A DNA stretch of 7,287 nucleotides from Legionella genomosp. 1 (GTDB lineage Bacteria > Pseudomonadota > Gammaproteobacteria > Legionellales > Legionellaceae): the NCBI GenBank assembly GCA_945901145.1, contig CAMDJY010000075.1, forward strand, positions 1 through 7,287. The letters are read 5' to 3'. The notes under the pieces are model-generated. The model was not told the origin of the DNA, did not search any database, and saw only the letters and a list, made by a program, of their open reading frames with translations. This document shows, one piece after another, positions 5,610 through 7,287 of this stretch. The translations under genes and the position numbers were made by a program. The stretch's first letter is position 1. The number at the start of each line of letters is the position of its first letter.

Positions 5610-7258
5610 GATTGTTCTCGTTGACTCTCACTTAACATCGCGTCAATTTTTGCTTGCTCCACGCGTGTCATCAGTGGGGTGAATAGATTGATTTTTTGAT
5701 TGAGTAATGGTTTGTTTGTATTTTCCCAGGTCAGCGGCTCACAATTTAGAAACTCTTCGACATGTTTTGCCATCTGCGGTAAGACTGGTTTAAGATAGGT
5801 CATTAATAGACGAAAGAGATTTAAACCCATCGTACAAATCAGCTGGACCTGATGGCTTTGGCTTGGATCTTTGGCAACAACCCAGGGCTTTTCTGCATCG
5901 ATATATTGATTGACCAAAGTTGCCGCCTCCATGATGAGACGAATAGCACGGGCATAATCACGATCTAAATAGGCATTGATGACTGGATCTTTTATTGCAA
6001 GTAAGCTTTGATAGAGCAGAGGTGCATGCAGTTCTTGTGCGAGTTCATCTTGAAATTGCTTATGGATGAATCCTGCACACCGACTGGCGATATTTACGAT
6101 TTTACCGACTAAGTCAGCATTAATCCGGTTGGTGAAATCAGAAAAATTTAAATCAATATCTTCAACGCGGCCGTTTAATTTGGCGGCGAAATAATAACGA
6201 AGATATTCAGGATCTAAATGCGCTAAATAGGTTTGGGCGAGGATGAATGTTCCCCGTGATTTAGACATTTTTTGTCCATTCACCGTCAGAAATCCATGGG
6301 TGAAAATTGCTGTGGGTAAGCGATGATCGCTGCCTGCGAGGATTGCGGGCCAAAAAAGTGCGTGAAAATAGACGATATCTTTACCAACAAAATGGTAGAG
6401 TTCTGTTTTTGAAGTCGGGTCCCAAAAATCATCGAAGGCACGGCCGGTGTCATCACAAAATTTTTTACAGCTGGCCATATAACCAATGGGTGCATCCAGC
6501 CATACGTAAAAATATTGCGTTGGACTGTCTGGAATTTGAAAGCCAAAATAAGGTGCATCGCGCGTGATATCCCAAGGAATTAACCCTGCAGAAAACCATT
6601 CGTCAAGTTTATTGGCAACTTCAACTTGTAAGTGCCCTTGGTGCGTCCAATCTTTTAATAAAGACTCGTAACGAGGTAAATCAAAGAAAAAATGTTCAGA
6701 CTCTTTTTCAATGGGGGTGGCACCTGACAGTGCGGATACGGGGTTGATTAAATCAGTGGGGGCATAGGTTGAGCCACAAGCCTCACAGTTATCTCCGTAC
6801 TGATTTTCAGCTTTACAAATTGGACACGTGCCTTTGACGTAACGATCAGGTAGGAAAATATTTTTTATTGGGTCAAACGCCTGTCGAATGGTTTTTTTAA
6901 TAATATCGCCACGTTGTTGTAAGCGATGATAGATTAACTCTGCTAAATCTCGATTCTCAGGAGAGTGGGTTGTATGATACGTGTCATATTCAATGCTAAA
7001 TGCCTTAAAATCCTGTTCATGGCTAATTTTAATTTGGGTTGTGAGTTCTTCAGGTGTGATGCCGAGTTGCTCAGCTTTGAGCATAATGGGGGTGCCATGG
7101 GCATCATCGCCACAGAGACTAATGCATTCATGCCCGAGCATGCGTTGGGTTCGCACCCAAATGTCAGTTTGTATATGTTCGACCAAGTGGCCAAGATGCA
7201 ATGGGCCGTTTGCATAGGGTAGAGCACTGGTGACAAGTAAGCTTCGAACAGTTGTCAT
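5606..7258 (-). CDS. metG: Methionyl-tRNA synthetase, form without the C-terminal tRNA-binding domain
   Basis: A class I synthetase that charges tRNA-Met and initiator tRNA in the cytoplasm. Numbering here is from an ATG at 7270 (554 residues): the HIGH motif is HLGH (25-28), the KMSKS motif KMSKS (334-338), and the zinc knuckle has C149, C152, C162 and C165. The sequence follows E. coli MetG closely through the Rossmann fold and anticodon-binding helical domain, then stops near E. coli residue 550. The EMAP-II-like dimerisation/tRNA-binding domain (E. coli total 677) is absent; the truncated E. coli core is known to remain active as a monomer. I place the start at the ATG at 7258 (codon 5 of the longer form, 550 residues), because [18 protein letters not shown] lines up with family N termini and GGA lies 7 bases upstream; the ATG at 7270 has no evident ribosome site. 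It is the first gene of the metG-rnfB-nth block; its promoter lies outside the window. Confidence 0.95.
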   Translation of the reverse strand: MTTVRSLLVTSALPYANGPLHLGHLVEHIQTDIWVRTQRMLGHECISLCGDDAHGTPIMLKAEQLGITPEELTTQIKISHEQDFKAFSIEYDTYHTTHSPENRDLAELIYHRLQQRGDIIKKTIRQAFDPIKNIFLPDRYVKGTCPICKAENQYGDNCEACGSTYAPTDLINPVSALSGATPIEKESEHFFFDLPRYESLLKDWTHQGHLQVEVANKLDEWFSAGLIPWDITRDAPYFGFQIPDSPTQYFYVWLDAPIGYMASCKKFCDDTGRAFDDFWDPTSKTELYHFVGKDIVYFHALFWPAILAGSDHRLPTAIFTHGFLTVNGQKMSKSRGTFILAQTYLAHLDPEYLRYYFAAKLNGRVEDIDLNFSDFTNRINADLVGKIVNIASRCAGFIHKQFQDELAQELHAPLLYQSLLAIKDPVINAYLDRDYARAIRLIMEAATLVNQYIDAEKPWVVAKDPSQSHQVQLICTMGLNLFRLLMTYLKPVLPQMAKHVEEFLNCEPLTWENTNKPLLNQKINLFTPLMTRVEQAKIDAMLSESQREQS

Positions 7259-7287
7259 TGACTTATCCATGAACCAAAAAGAAATGA

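Overview
The window looks like a chromosomal stretch of a moderately AT-rich gammaproteobacterium. By remembered resemblance of MetG, GlmU and RppH, Legionellales (Legionella/Coxiella relatives) is the best guess; this is inference from protein sequence alone, with no search run. Most of the window is core housekeeping: RNA turnover, nitrogen PTS control, asparagine breakdown, cell-wall precursor synthesis, methionyl-tRNA synthesis and DNA base excision repair.

Layout. Positions 1-809 (minus strand) hold rppH followed 6 bases later by the 5' part of ptsP, which runs off the left edge. Positions 810-953 are a divergent intergenic region with an interrupted palindrome and a 14-bp palindrome centred on the rppH start codon. 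Positions 954-1970 (plus) encode a type I cytoplasmic L-asparaginase. Positions 2028-3416 (plus) encode GlmU with both active sites intact. Positions 3417-4365 are an AT-rich island with a promoter, a perfect inverted repeat sitting in its spacer, and a two-gene cassette that looks like a toxin-antitoxin operon: a DUF4258-like toxin candidate, then an MqsA/YgiT-like HTH antitoxin candidate that has no cysteines. Positions 4366-7258 (minus) are a tightly packed metG-rnfB-nth operon in which each start codon overlaps the previous stop by 4 bases.

How the genes work together. The metG-rnfB-nth block pairs a soluble, membrane-anchor-free RnfB-type ferredoxin with the [4Fe-4S] glycosylase Nth. From memory, in E. 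coli nth is the last gene of the rsxABCDGE-nth operon, so the pair here may be the reduced form of that linkage. The toxin-antitoxin-like cassette is the only accessory element and the most interesting part of the window. It lies between glmU and the convergent end of nth, has its own promoter and likely autoregulatory operator, and differs in base composition from its neighbours. No tRNA, rRNA, CRISPR array, insertion sequence or attachment site was seen. No intergenic stretch exceeds 300 bases.
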